A stretch of DNA of 64,000 bases from Mycolicibacterium aurum. Lineage in GTDB: Bacteria > Actinomycetota > Actinomycetes > Mycobacteriales > Mycobacteriaceae. Numbering within the stretch: the stretch's first letter is position 1; every line of letters begins with the position of its first letter. Under the pieces are notes generated by a model that worked only from the letters and a program-made list of their open reading frames with translations, was not told where the DNA came from and made no database searches. A program made the position numbers and the translations under genes. Below are positions 25,400 to 34,512 of the stretch, in pieces. The stretch covers positions 930,001 through 994,000 of the forward strand of contig LT549889.1 of the NCBI GenBank assembly GCA_900078775.1, given 5' to 3'.

Positions 25400-26770
25400 A
25401 TGGCCAAACGAATGATCTTCACCCTGTTGCTGATGGATGCGATCGGACACAACTTCCACGGCGGCTGGCGCCATCCCCGCGCCCGCAACCGCGAATTCAA
25501 GGGATTCGACCTGTGGGTCGATCTGGCGAAGAAGGCGGAACAGGCCAAGGTCGATGCGTTTTTCTTCACCGATGTGATGGGCGTGCAGGGGCAGTACAAC
25601 GGATCCAGCGACATCGTCTTCGAGATGGCGATGAACGTGCCGATCGGCGACTGCACGATGGTGATCCCGGCGATGGCCCAACAGACCGACAACCTCGGCT
25701 TCCTGTACACCAGTTCGGTGATCTCGCACCACCCCTTCGTCTTCGCCCGCGCGGTCAGTACGCTCGACAGCCTCAGCAACGGCCGGATCGGGTGGAATAT
25801 CGTCACCTCGGCCAATGAGCGCGCATTCCGCAATCTCGGCCTGCCCGGCAATCTTTCGCATGACGAGCGCTACGCCTGGGCGCAGGAGTATGTCGACGTC
25901 ACCTACAAGCTGTGGGAGGGGTCCTGGGACGTCGACGCCATCGTCGACGACGCCGAGCGGGGTGTCTATACGGATCCGGCGAAGGTGCACGACATCAACC
26001 ACGCCGGCACCCGGTATCAGGTCGAAGGCTTCAACCTGATGGAGCCCTCACCGCAACGCACTCCGGTGCTGGCCCAGGCCGGTGGTTCGCCGGCCGGACT
26101 CGACTTCGCCGCCCGGCACGCGGAATTGATGTTCCTGTCCGCGTTTTCGCTGGAGACCATCACCCAGCAGGTGAACAGCGTGCGGGAGTTGGCACGGGCG
26201 CACGGTCGGCGCGACGGCGATATCCTCTTCCTACAGGGCATGATGTTCGTCATCGGCTCCACCGATGAAGAGGCCTACCGCAAATGGGGTGAGCTGGAGG
26301 CCTGGCGCAGCCCGGAGGCGCAGACCGCGTACTTCTCCAGCCTCAGCGGAACCGATCTCGGCCGCTACGACCCGGCGACCCCGCTTGAGGACATCCTCGA
26401 CGAGATCCCCGGAATCCAAGGGGCGTTCCTGTCGATCATCAACGCCTGGCCCGAGGGCATCAAGCCGACGGTCAAGGACTTCCTGACCTCGCTGTCGCTG
26501 CCGCAGATGGTGGTCGGCTCACCGGAGACGATCGCCAACCGGCTGCTCGAATACCAGGGCGCGGGAGTGGACGGCGTCCAGGTGATGAATGCGCTGCTAC
26601 CCGAGAGCTATCAGGAATTCTTCGACCACCTGGTGCCGGTGCTGCAGGACAAGGGTCTGATGCAAACGGAGTATCGGCCGGGAACCCTGCGGGAGAAGCT
26701 GTTCGACACCGCGACACCGGACATCAGCGCGCGTCACCCCGCCCGGGGGTACCGCGGCATGTTCGGCTAG
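25400..26770 (+). CDS. NtaA/SnaA/DszA-family FMN-dependent monooxygenase (LLM 3)
   Basis: This 456-residue protein belongs to the two-component flavin monooxygenases that use FMNH2 supplied by a separate reductase (nitrilotriacetate, pristinamycin and dibenzothiophene sulfone monooxygenases). The family hallmark GRIGWNIVTSAN is present, with AKRMIFTLLLMDA near the start and a long C-terminal insert region. Type II Baeyer-Villiger monooxygenases share this fold, so oxygen insertion next to a ketone is possible. No flavin reductase gene is seen in the island. The stop overlaps that of the TetR gene by 4 bp. Confidence 0.88.
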   Translation: MAKRMIFTLLLMDAIGHNFHGGWRHPRARNREFKGFDLWVDLAKKAEQAKVDAFFFTDVMGVQGQYNGSSDIVFEMAMNVPIGDCTMVIPAMAQQTDNLGFLYTSSVISHHPFVFARAVSTLDSLSNGRIGWNIVTSANERAFRNLGLPGNLSHDERYAWAQEYVDVTYKLWEGSWDVDAIVDDAERGVYTDPAKVHDINHAGTRYQVEGFNLMEPSPQRTPVLAQAGGSPAGLDFAARHAELMFLSAFSLETITQQVNSVRELARAHGRRDGDILFLQGMMFVIGSTDEEAYRKWGELEAWRSPEAQTAYFSSLSGTDLGRYDPATPLEDILDEIPGIQGAFLSIINAWPEGIKPTVKDFLTSLSLPQMVVGSPETIANRLLEYQGAGVDGVQVMNALLPESYQEFFDHLVPVLQDKGLMQTEYRPGTLREKLFDTATPDISARHPARGYRGMFG

Positions 26771-27405
26771 CTGCCCGCCTTCTTGGTGCGCCGCCGGGCC
26801 GCGGGTGACTTCGTGGTCCGCGGCTCGACCAGGTCCAGATGATCCTCGAAGACCTTGGTGAGCTCGGCGTGCGCGGTCTGCACGCCGATGCCCTTCTCCA
26901 GGTTGAGGAACTTGGGCAGGCTGGAGATCAGCAACTGCAACGCCGGCAGCGACAGATCACCCACCGGGCGTGCGTCCTTGCCGAATTTCGCTGTCAGGGC
27001 ATCCAACTGGATCTTGCGTGCGCTCTCGGTCACCTTGGCGATCTCGGCGCGGATCGACTTGCGGTGGTTACCGAGCGCCATGAACTCGGTCATCAACACG
27101 CCGGTGGCTTCGTCCCAGTTGTACTCCCACAGCGCCCGCAGCGGATCCTCGGTGCGCTTGTCGAGGATCTTGTTCAGGAAGGCCAGGTTTCGCTGCGAAT
27201 ACCGCGAGATCGCGGCAATGAAGATGTCATCGAGGGCGGGGAAGTAGTACTGCACGAGGCTGGGCGTGACGCCGGCCTTGGCCGCCAGCGCGCGGTAAGT
27301 GACGCTGGCATAGCCCTCTTCGATCATCATCGTCTCGACGCAGTCGAGGAGCGTATCGCGCGTCTTCGACGTCTCGGCACCGACGCGTCGGCTGGATGCT
27401 GCCAT
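26767..27405 (-). CDS. TetR family regulator, candidate repressor of the island
   Basis: This 212-residue TetR-type regulator has an N-terminal helix-turn-helix (YASVTYRALAAKAGVTPSL then VQYYFP) and a larger ligand-binding domain. The C-terminus is Lys/Arg-rich. It lies at the end of the island and is its only regulator, so it is the obvious candidate to bind the 18-bp dyads. Its own promoter lacks the dyad and shows only a weak TCTGA-CA-TCAGA repeat (27414-27425), so it may not autoregulate through the same site. Confidence 0.85.
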   Translation of the reverse strand: MAASSRRVGAETSKTRDTLLDCVETMMIEEGYASVTYRALAAKAGVTPSLVQYYFPALDDIFIAAISRYSQRNLAFLNKILDKRTEDPLRALWEYNWDEATGVLMTEFMALGNHRKSIRAEIAKVTESARKIQLDALTAKFGKDARPVGDLSLPALQLLISSLPKFLNLEKGIGVQTAHAELTKVFEDHLDLVEPRTTKSPAARRRTKKAGS

Positions 27406-27453
27406 CCCGTCATTCTGACATCAGACGGGCGGCGGTGATCGCACTACACCGCG

Positions 27454-28632
27454 CTAGGTGTGCTGCGGGCTCTGCGCCTTCTTGTACAGCGACCTGAGTA
27501 GTAGGTCACGGAACGTGCGGTTGTCCAGTGCCTTCAGGCCCGCGCCCGCGATTGCGGGATTCCCGGCGAGTTTGTTGAAGAATCGGCCACGCCGGTATTC
27601 GCGACCCCAGGCTGCCCGCATGCGCTGTTCGTAATTGGTGAAGTCGTCGGGACCGCCGTTGACGAGCGCGGCGACCGCGCATTCACCGGCCGTCAGTCCC
27701 GATTCCAGCGCCTTGGAGATCCCGGCACCGGACACCGGCTTGCCGGCGCCCAGCGCGTCCCCGGCGAACAGCACGCCCGGCCGCCACGGCGGCCACGCGG
27801 TGAAGCCCATCGGCAGTCGCCACGCCCGAACGCTCTTGTTCTGCTTCAGTTCCTCGATCGGCGGGACTTCCCATTCGGCGGGCAGGGTCCGCAGAAAGTC
27901 ACCCAGGAACTGGGTGGCATTGATGGACTGCCAGTTCTTGTAGCTGTTCACATAGCCCAGACCCACGTTGAAACGGCCGCCGCCCATCGGGAACACCCAG
28001 CCGTACCCGGGCAGCTGATCACCCTGGAACAACAGTTTCAGGTAGATGTCGAGGCTGTCGTTGTCCGCGCGGTTGAGGTGCATCTCCGAGCGGATCGCGA
28101 TGGCCGAGTAGCCGTTGTACTGCGAATCGAGTTTCAACGCCCGCTTGATGGGGGAGTACGCACCGTCGGCGGCGATGACCGCGTCACCGAGCACCTTCTC
28201 ACCGCTCTTGAGCACCATGCCCACCACGCGGCCGGCGGCGTCGAACTCGGGCCCGGCGACCTCGGCGCCCTGGTGCACCTCGGCACCGGCGGACTCGGCG
28301 TGCTTGAGCAGCACGGTGTCCAGGTGCGTGCGGCTGACGGTGTGCCCGTGGTCGGGCATTCCGGGCCGACGGGGAAACGACAACTCCCAAGCGCTCGGGC
28401 TGTAGACCGTCACCCGGTTCACCCGGTGATAGGTGGCGACCTCGTCGGCCAGGCCCATCTTCTGCAGATAGCTGACCGCGCGCGCGGTCAGCCCATCACC
28501 GCACGGCTTATCGCGCGGGAACTCGGCCTTGTCCAGCACCACCACCCGTGCCCCGCTCTGCGCGGCCTGCCACGCGGCGGCCGCGCCCGATGGCCCACCG
28601 CCCGCGATCACGACGTCGTATCGACCGGTCAT
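27454..28632 (-). CDS. Geranylgeranyl reductase (MenJ/GGR-like) family FAD oxidoreductase
   Basis: This 392-residue flavoprotein is of the geranylgeranyl reductase family, which saturates isoprenoid double bonds. The FAD loop IAGGGPSGAAAAWQAA, the PCGDGLTARAV motif and the GDALGAGKPVSGAGISKAL segment match the family, which includes mycobacterial MenJ. The ATG at 28632 follows GGGAGA. It is probably a MenJ paralogue rather than MenJ itself, because MenJ normally lies near menaquinone genes. It could tie the island to isoprenoid-like substrates, but lacks the shared operator. Confidence 0.83.
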   Translation of the reverse strand: MTGRYDVVIAGGGPSGAAAAWQAAQSGARVVVLDKAEFPRDKPCGDGLTARAVSYLQKMGLADEVATYHRVNRVTVYSPSAWELSFPRRPGMPDHGHTVSRTHLDTVLLKHAESAGAEVHQGAEVAGPEFDAAGRVVGMVLKSGEKVLGDAVIAADGAYSPIKRALKLDSQYNGYSAIAIRSEMHLNRADNDSLDIYLKLLFQGDQLPGYGWVFPMGGGRFNVGLGYVNSYKNWQSINATQFLGDFLRTLPAEWEVPPIEELKQNKSVRAWRLPMGFTAWPPWRPGVLFAGDALGAGKPVSGAGISKALESGLTAGECAVAALVNGGPDDFTNYEQRMRAAWGREYRRGRFFNKLAGNPAIAGAGLKALDNRTFRDLLLRSLYKKAQSPQHT

Positions 28633-28800
28633 GGTCTCCCGCCCCTGAGAGTTCTTCGACGTTTCGATGCTACAGAAAGCAACGCGGACACCGCCGATCA
28701 TGAAATCTTTGCCAAGCCACTGCGGGCCCGGCAAAGTGGGCTGTGCCACGCCGGGCCCGTGCGGTCTGACCAGGCCAGTGACGCCCGGTACAGTGGATGA

Positions 28801-29550
28801 GTGCGTAGACCATCCATACCACTGCCGGGCCAGGCCGGCGTGAAGGTCGATGCGCGCAGCGAACGTTGGCGCGAGCACCGCAAAAAGGTCCGCGCGGAGA
28901 TCGTCGAGGCCGCCTTCCGTGCCATCGACCGGCTTGGCCCCAATGTGAGTGTGCGCGAGATCGCCGAGGAGGCGGGAACCGCCAAGCCGAAGATCTACCG
29001 GCACTTCACCGACAAGTCCGACATGTTCGCCCAGATCGGCGAACGTATGCGAGACATGTTGTGGGCGGCCGTCATTCCGTCGATCAACATCGAGTCAGAT
29101 TCGGCCCGCCAGGTCATCGGCCGGGCCGTCGAGCACTACGTGGAACTGGTGGACCAGCACCCCAACGTGGTGCGGTTCCTGCTGCAGGGCCGGTTCGCCG
29201 ACCAGTCGGCGGCGGCCATGACCACCGTCAACCGCGGGCGTGACATCACCCTGGCCATCGCCGAGATGGTCAGCGGTGAGCTCAAGGAGATGGAACTCGA
29301 CCCCGCGGTCTTCGAGCTGGCGGCGTTCGCGCTGTTCGGTACCGCGGCCTCGGCCACCGACTGGTGGCTCGGCGGCAGCGAGGAGACCCCGCGCCGGATG
29401 CCGGCCGACGAGTTCGTCGCGCACATGACCACGATCATGATGGGCGCGGTGAACGGCACCGCCGAACTGGTGGGCGTGCAGATCGACCCCGATCAGCCCA
29501 TTCACAATGCGGTCAAACGCCAGGAATCGGTGCAGCAGCCCGGCGCCTGA
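28801..29550 (+). CDS. TetR family regulator (Rv3050c homologue)
   Basis: This 249-residue TetR regulator is read from a GTG. The helix-turn-helix VSVREIAEEAGTAKPKIYRH is followed by FTDKSDMFAQIGERM. By position between nrdE and the Rv3049c homologue it is the counterpart of Rv3050c. It is followed about 100 bp later by the monooxygenase gene, which it may control. Ligand unknown. Confidence 0.88.
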   Translation: MRRPSIPLPGQAGVKVDARSERWREHRKKVRAEIVEAAFRAIDRLGPNVSVREIAEEAGTAKPKIYRHFTDKSDMFAQIGERMRDMLWAAVIPSINIESDSARQVIGRAVEHYVELVDQHPNVVRFLLQGRFADQSAAAMTTVNRGRDITLAIAEMVSGELKEMELDPAVFELAAFALFGTAASATDWWLGGSEETPRRMPADEFVAHMTTIMMGAVNGTAELVGVQIDPDQPIHNAVKRQESVQQPGA

Positions 29551-29654
29551 GGCCGTCCGGAACTTCCCGCCCTACCTGGGGCGTTGACACCTGTTATCGG
29601 TGCCGCGACACTGAGAAGTATCCGGTACCGGCGTTCCCAGGAAAGGCTCACGCT

Positions 29655-31145
29655 GTGGCTGCAAACGCTATCTCGACCCGCGCACTGATCATCGGGTCCG
29701 GATTCTCCGGGCTGGGGATGGGCATCGCGCTCAAGAACCAGGGTGTGGACTTCCTGATCCTGGAAAAGGCCGACGAGATCGGCGGCACCTGGCGCGACAA
29801 CACCTATCCCGGCTGCGCCTGCGACATCCCGTCGCACATGTACTCGTTCTCCTTCGAACCGAAGGCCGACTGGACCCACATGTGGTCCTTCCAACCCGAG
29901 ATCTTCGACTACCTCAAGGGCGTCGCCGACAAACACGACCTGCGCCGCCGCATCCGCTTCGGCGCGCACGTCGACCGGGCGCACTGGGACGAGGCGGAGG
30001 CCCGCTGGCACGTCTTCGACACCACCGGGCAGGAGTACGTCGCGCAGTTCCTGATCTCCGGGGCCGGCGGGCTGCACATCCCGTCCATCCCCGACATCCC
30101 CGGACGTGACGAATTCGCCGGTGTGGCTTTCCATTCCGCGCAGTGGAACCACGACGTCGACCTCCGCGGCAAGCGGGTGGCGGTGATCGGCACCGGCGCC
30201 AGCGCCATCCAGATCGTGCCCGCCATCGTCGACGAGGTCGCCGAACTGCAGCTCTACCAGCGCACCCCGGCCTGGGTTATGCCGCGGCCCAACAACGCGA
30301 TCCCGCAATGGATGCGCGACATCTTCACCCGGGTGCCGGGGGTGCGGGCGCTGCTGCGCGCCGGCATCTACTGGACCCACGAGGGCGTCGGCTTCGCCAT
30401 GACCCAGCAACCCCGGCTGCTCAAGATCGGCGAGTTGATGGGCAAGTGGAACATCAACCGCAGCATCAAAGATCCCGAACTACGGCGCAAGCTGACCCCG
30501 GACTACCGGGCCGGGTGCAAGCGAATCCTCAACTCCGACACCTACTATCGGGGCATCGCGGACCCGAGGACCACTGTGATCACCGACCGGATCGAACGGA
30601 TGACCCCGACCGGTCTCGTCACCGCCGACGGCACCGAGCATCCGGTCGACGTGGTGGTGTGGGCCACCGGATTCCACGTGACCGACTCCTACACCTACGT
30701 CGACATCAAGGGCGCCGACGGCGAGGACCTGGTGGACCGCTGGAACCGCGAGGGGATGGCCGCCCACCGCGGCATCACCGTCGCCGGGATGCCCAACCTG
30801 TTCTTCCTGCTCGGCCCGAACACCGCGCTCGGGCACAACTCGGTGGTGTTCATGATCGAATCGCAGATCCGCTATGTGGCGCAGGCCATCGCGGCGGTGG
30901 ACCGGGCCGGGGCGGCCGCAATCGCCCCGACGCGGCGCGCGCAGGACGAGTTCAACGCCGAATTGCAGCGGCACCTGGCCGGCACCGTGTTCAGCACCGG
31001 CGGCTGCCAGAGCTGGTACATGGACGCCCACGGCGTCAACCGCGCTCTGTGGAGCGGCATGACCTGGCAGTACTGGTTGGCCACCCGCAAGTTCAAGGCA
31101 TCGGAGTACGAGTTCACCCGCCGCCGGGCGGCGGTGCGTTCCTAG
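29655..31145 (+). CDS. Flavin-containing monooxygenase, Baeyer-Villiger type (Rv3049c homologue)
   Basis: This FAD/NADPH monooxygenase of about 496 residues has two Rossmann loops (GSGFSGLGMG near the N-terminus and GTGASA at about residue 180). Between them is the Baeyer-Villiger fingerprint FxGxxxHxxxW, seen as FAGVAFHSAQW. It would insert oxygen beside a ketone or oxidise heteroatoms. The GTG at 29655 has an AGGAAAGG site at good spacing. It matches Rv3049c in position. A SnoaL-like remnant follows directly in the same frame after its TAG stop. Confidence 0.9.
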   Translation: MAANAISTRALIIGSGFSGLGMGIALKNQGVDFLILEKADEIGGTWRDNTYPGCACDIPSHMYSFSFEPKADWTHMWSFQPEIFDYLKGVADKHDLRRRIRFGAHVDRAHWDEAEARWHVFDTTGQEYVAQFLISGAGGLHIPSIPDIPGRDEFAGVAFHSAQWNHDVDLRGKRVAVIGTGASAIQIVPAIVDEVAELQLYQRTPAWVMPRPNNAIPQWMRDIFTRVPGVRALLRAGIYWTHEGVGFAMTQQPRLLKIGELMGKWNINRSIKDPELRRKLTPDYRAGCKRILNSDTYYRGIADPRTTVITDRIERMTPTGLVTADGTEHPVDVVVWATGFHVTDSYTYVDIKGADGEDLVDRWNREGMAAHRGITVAGMPNLFFLLGPNTALGHNSVVFMIESQIRYVAQAIAAVDRAGAAAIAPTRRAQDEFNAELQRHLAGTVFSTGGCQSWYMDAHGVNRALWSGMTWQYWLATRKFKASEYEFTRRRAAVRS

Positions 31146-31406
31146 GAGCAGCACGCCCTGGAAGCGGCCCGGCTCGACGGTCCGATCCGCGCCGAGGTCC
31201 AGGAGCTGGTCGCCGAGGGGGACGTCGTCGTCGCGCGCTGGCGCGGCACCGCCAACGCGCGCGACGGGCAGCCCTACGTCAACGAGTACGCCTGGGTGAT
31301 GACGCTGCGCGACGAGCGTGTGATCAAGGTGACGGCCTATCTGGACCTGATCGCGCTGCGGGAGCTGCTGGACAGGGTGAGCCCGGCGCCGACCGCCGCG
31401 GGGTGA
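31146..31406 (+). pseudogene. SnoaL/NTF2-fold gene remnant (C-terminal half only)
   Basis: Directly after the monooxygenase TAG stop, in the same frame, 86 codons stay open and read like the second half of a SnoaL-type protein: VQELVAEGDVVVARWRGT, then GQPYVNEYAWVMTLRDERV and VTAYLDLIALRELL. The first 50-60 residues of the fold and a start codon are missing. It looks like the leftover of a gene whose 5' part was deleted against the monooxygenase end. A readthrough fusion is possible but less likely, since half a domain would be appended. Confidence 0.6.
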
Positions 31407-31448
31407 TCTCCTACGCTCTACGCTGGGGCAGCGCGACACGCGAGACAC

Positions 31449-31464
31449 AACATCTCGTATAGCG
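31449..31464 (+). promoter_or_regulatory. NrdR box 1 of nrdF2
   Basis: AACATCTCGTATAGCG aligns with box 1 of nrdHIE (AACATCTTGTATGTGT). It lies about 90 bp before the nrdF2 start. Confidence 0.6.
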
Positions 31465-31476
31465 CGGCGATGTCGC

Positions 31477-31492
31477 ACACCAGTTGTAGTGT
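31477..31492 (+). promoter_or_regulatory. NrdR box 2 of nrdF2
   Basis: ACACCAGTTGTAGTGT reads ACACTACAACTGGTGT on the other strand, a good NrdR box. It starts 28 bp after box 1, exactly as upstream of nrdH. Confidence 0.7.
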
Positions 31493-31528
31493 TGGTGTCG
31501 CCCGCGGGATATCTCTCGGCGACAGTAG

Positions 31529-32530
<1,002 letters not shown>

Positions 32531-32552
32531 GCTCCGCAGCTCAGAATTCTGC

Positions 32553-32590
32553 ACGCCGATGGCGGACCGGAAACGGTCCGCCATCGGCGT
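32553..32590 (+). terminator. Hairpin terminator after nrdF2, without a T-tract
   Basis: A perfect 16-bp stem (left arm 32553-32568, right arm 32575-32590) encloses the loop GGAAAC. It starts 22 bp after the nrdF2 stop. There is no run of T after it, which fits the T-less intrinsic terminators proposed for mycobacteria. Confidence 0.75.
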
Positions 32591-32758
32591 CCTCAAGGCG
32601 CCGCGTCCGGTGCAGGCATGAACCCGCACGGTAGGTTTGTTCCCGCTAGTCAGTGGGCATTCTTCTTACCAAGTTCACGGCTTCTGTTGAGGATCCTCGC
32701 GGGTCCGTCACGCAAGCTGGGATGCAGACGGTGTAAATGCCGGCCCAAGGAGGACATC

Positions 32759-32926
32759 ATGGCGGCGATCGCGATGGCGGACGACAACGTCGTCGAACTC
32801 TCGGTGCGTCGTGCCCGGCGCAATCTGAGGGCACTCAACGAAGCCAAGCACCGGCACCCGTCTTACATCGCGCGCACCCCCGCGAAGTCGACCGAAGTGT
32901 GCCGGATCCTTCAGTTCAGGAGCTGA
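32759..32926 (+). CDS. Small basic protein of 55 residues, unknown
   Basis: A short reading frame begins at an ATG with an ideal AAGGAGG site 5 bp upstream, which is strong evidence of translation. The protein starts MAAIAMADDNVVELSVRRAR and continues with Arg/Lys/His-rich sequence. It has no signal peptide or membrane span and no domain I recognise. Its 3' end overlaps the end of the convergent histidine kinase gene by 11 bp. Confidence 0.6.
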   Translation: MAAIAMADDNVVELSVRRARRNLRALNEAKHRHPSYIARTPAKSTEVCRILQFRS

Positions 32927-34418
32927 CCGGGATCGACGCGGTGATCGTGGTGCCCACGTTCGGTGTGCTGGCCACCCCGAACTCACCGGACAACGCTTCC
33001 ACCCGGTCCCGCAGACCGATCAACCCGGAACCGCCCCCGGCGACAGCCCCGCCGACTCCGTCATCGCTGACCGCCAGCTCGAGCACACCGTCGTGCACCG
33101 CGGCGATCACCGTCACCAGCTCCGCTTGCGCGTATTTCGCTGCGTTGGTGAGGGATTCGGCGACCAGGTAGTACGCGGCCACCTCGACCGATTCCGGTAG
33201 CCGGTCCTCGATCCGCACATCCAGCTCGACCGCCACCGGCGACCGGCGCGCCAGGGTGCGGATGGCCGGCACCAGCCCGCCCTTGGACAGGATGGCCGGG
33301 TGCAGACCGCGGGACAGTTCCTGCAGGTCGGCGTACAGCCCGGCCAGGCTGCCCACCGCCGCCGACAACTGCTCACGCACCGGCCCCTCGGCCGCGGCCT
33401 CGGTGGCCCGCAGCTGCAGGCTCAGCGCCACGATCCGCTGCTGCGCCCCGTCGTGCAGGTCGCGTTCGAAGCCGCGGCGTGCCTGGTCGGCGGCGGCCAC
33501 GATCCGTGCCCGCGATGCGGTCAGTTCGGCCCGTGTCTCGGCGTTCGTGATCGCCGTCGACACCAGATCGGCGAAGTCGCCGATGTGATCCTGCAACTGG
33601 GGCGAAAACGTTTCCGGGCGACGGGATGCCACGATCATCGCGCCGCGGACCGCGCCGCCCACGATCAGCGGGGTACCGGCCCCCGAGCGCACCCCGAGGC
33701 CCTGCAGCCGCTCGGCGATCGGGCCGGAGGCGGTGCCGTAATCCTCGATGTGTTCGGGGGCGCCGGTCCGGCAGATGCGGGTGGCGATGCTGTCACCGGT
33801 CAGCGGAAAGCGTTCTCCGACAAGCAAGGCCGCCCGATGCGGATCCCGCTCCCGCGACGCCAGCACCACGCAGGTCTGGTCCGGGTCGAAGCGCATCAAC
33901 GTCACATGGTCCGCGCCGAGGCTGTCACCGAGCTCCTCGACCGCCGCGCTGAACACCGTGGCCGGCTCCGCGGATCGGGCCACCAGGGTGGCGACCCGGC
34001 GCAACGCGGCCTGCTGGGCGGCCAGCCGGTCGGCGTGGCGCCGGCGCTCCTCGGCCTCCGCAGCACGCAGACGCGCCTGCCCGACAAGCACATTGGTCAA
34101 CAGCGCCAGGGTCAGGAACACCGCCAACGCGGGCGCCAGACTGTCGCGCCCCTCCAGGTGCAGGTACGCATACACCACCGCACTGGCCAGCGATGTCGCG
34201 ACCGCCAACCCGACATCCCAGCCGGCCGAGATCACCAGCACCCCGAGCAGCAGCAACGCGCCGAACGCGTTCTCCGGGGCGACCTGCTTGAGCGCGTGCA
34301 CCGCCGCGACCTCGGCGACCAGGAAGACGATCGCGACGACGATGCCGACCCCGAGGGGACGCGCGGTCGGGCGCACCACCTGGGCCAGCAGTCGATTCGG
34401 CAGTGCGTGCCAGTTCAC
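32916..34418 (-). CDS. Membrane sensor histidine kinase (DUF4118-GAF-HisKA_3)
   Basis: This protein of about 500 residues is a NarL-system sensor kinase. It has three or four transmembrane segments at the N-terminus (residues about 20-110, DUF4118-like), a GAF domain (about 145-290), then the dimerisation/phosphoacceptor helix with His in FERDLHDGAQQR. The ATPase domain has AESLTNAAKYA and SDDGVGG. The GTG at 34418 (VNWHALPNRLL) gives the best N-terminus; longer frames run into the divergent receiver gene. It very likely works with the regulators at 34513 and 34870. Confidence 0.85.
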   Translation of the reverse strand: MNWHALPNRLLAQVVRPTARPLGVGIVVAIVFLVAEVAAVHALKQVAPENAFGALLLLGVLVISAGWDVGLAVATSLASAVVYAYLHLEGRDSLAPALAVFLTLALLTNVLVGQARLRAAEAEERRRHADRLAAQQAALRRVATLVARSAEPATVFSAAVEELGDSLGADHVTLMRFDPDQTCVVLASRERDPHRAALLVGERFPLTGDSIATRICRTGAPEHIEDYGTASGPIAERLQGLGVRSGAGTPLIVGGAVRGAMIVASRRPETFSPQLQDHIGDFADLVSTAITNAETRAELTASRARIVAAADQARRGFERDLHDGAQQRIVALSLQLRATEAAAEGPVREQLSAAVGSLAGLYADLQELSRGLHPAILSKGGLVPAIRTLARRSPVAVELDVRIEDRLPESVEVAAYYLVAESLTNAAKYAQAELVTVIAAVHDGVLELAVSDDGVGGAVAGGGSGLIGLRDRVEALSGEFGVASTPNVGTTITASIPVSS

Positions 34419-34512
34419 CGGCTGATGGTACGCAGAAGAAGCGCGCCCCGTCCGGGGAAGATTCCCGTTAACGGTAATGCCATTTCGACCCGGCCCTGCC
34501 ACTGTAGGAGTC

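Noticed and set aside
26767..27453. Autoregulatory copy of the 18-bp dyad before the TetR gene
   Set aside because: None is present in the 48 bp before its start; only an unrelated weak repeat TCTGA-CA-TCAGA is seen.
27481..27500. A TGTACAGC half-site of the island dyad within the MenJ-like gene
   Set aside because: It is a single half-site inside coding sequence with no matching second arm, so I treat it as chance.
31143..31406. Readthrough fusion of the monooxygenase with a SnoaL domain
   Set aside because: Only half of the domain follows the TAG and no readthrough context is evident, so a deletion remnant is simpler.
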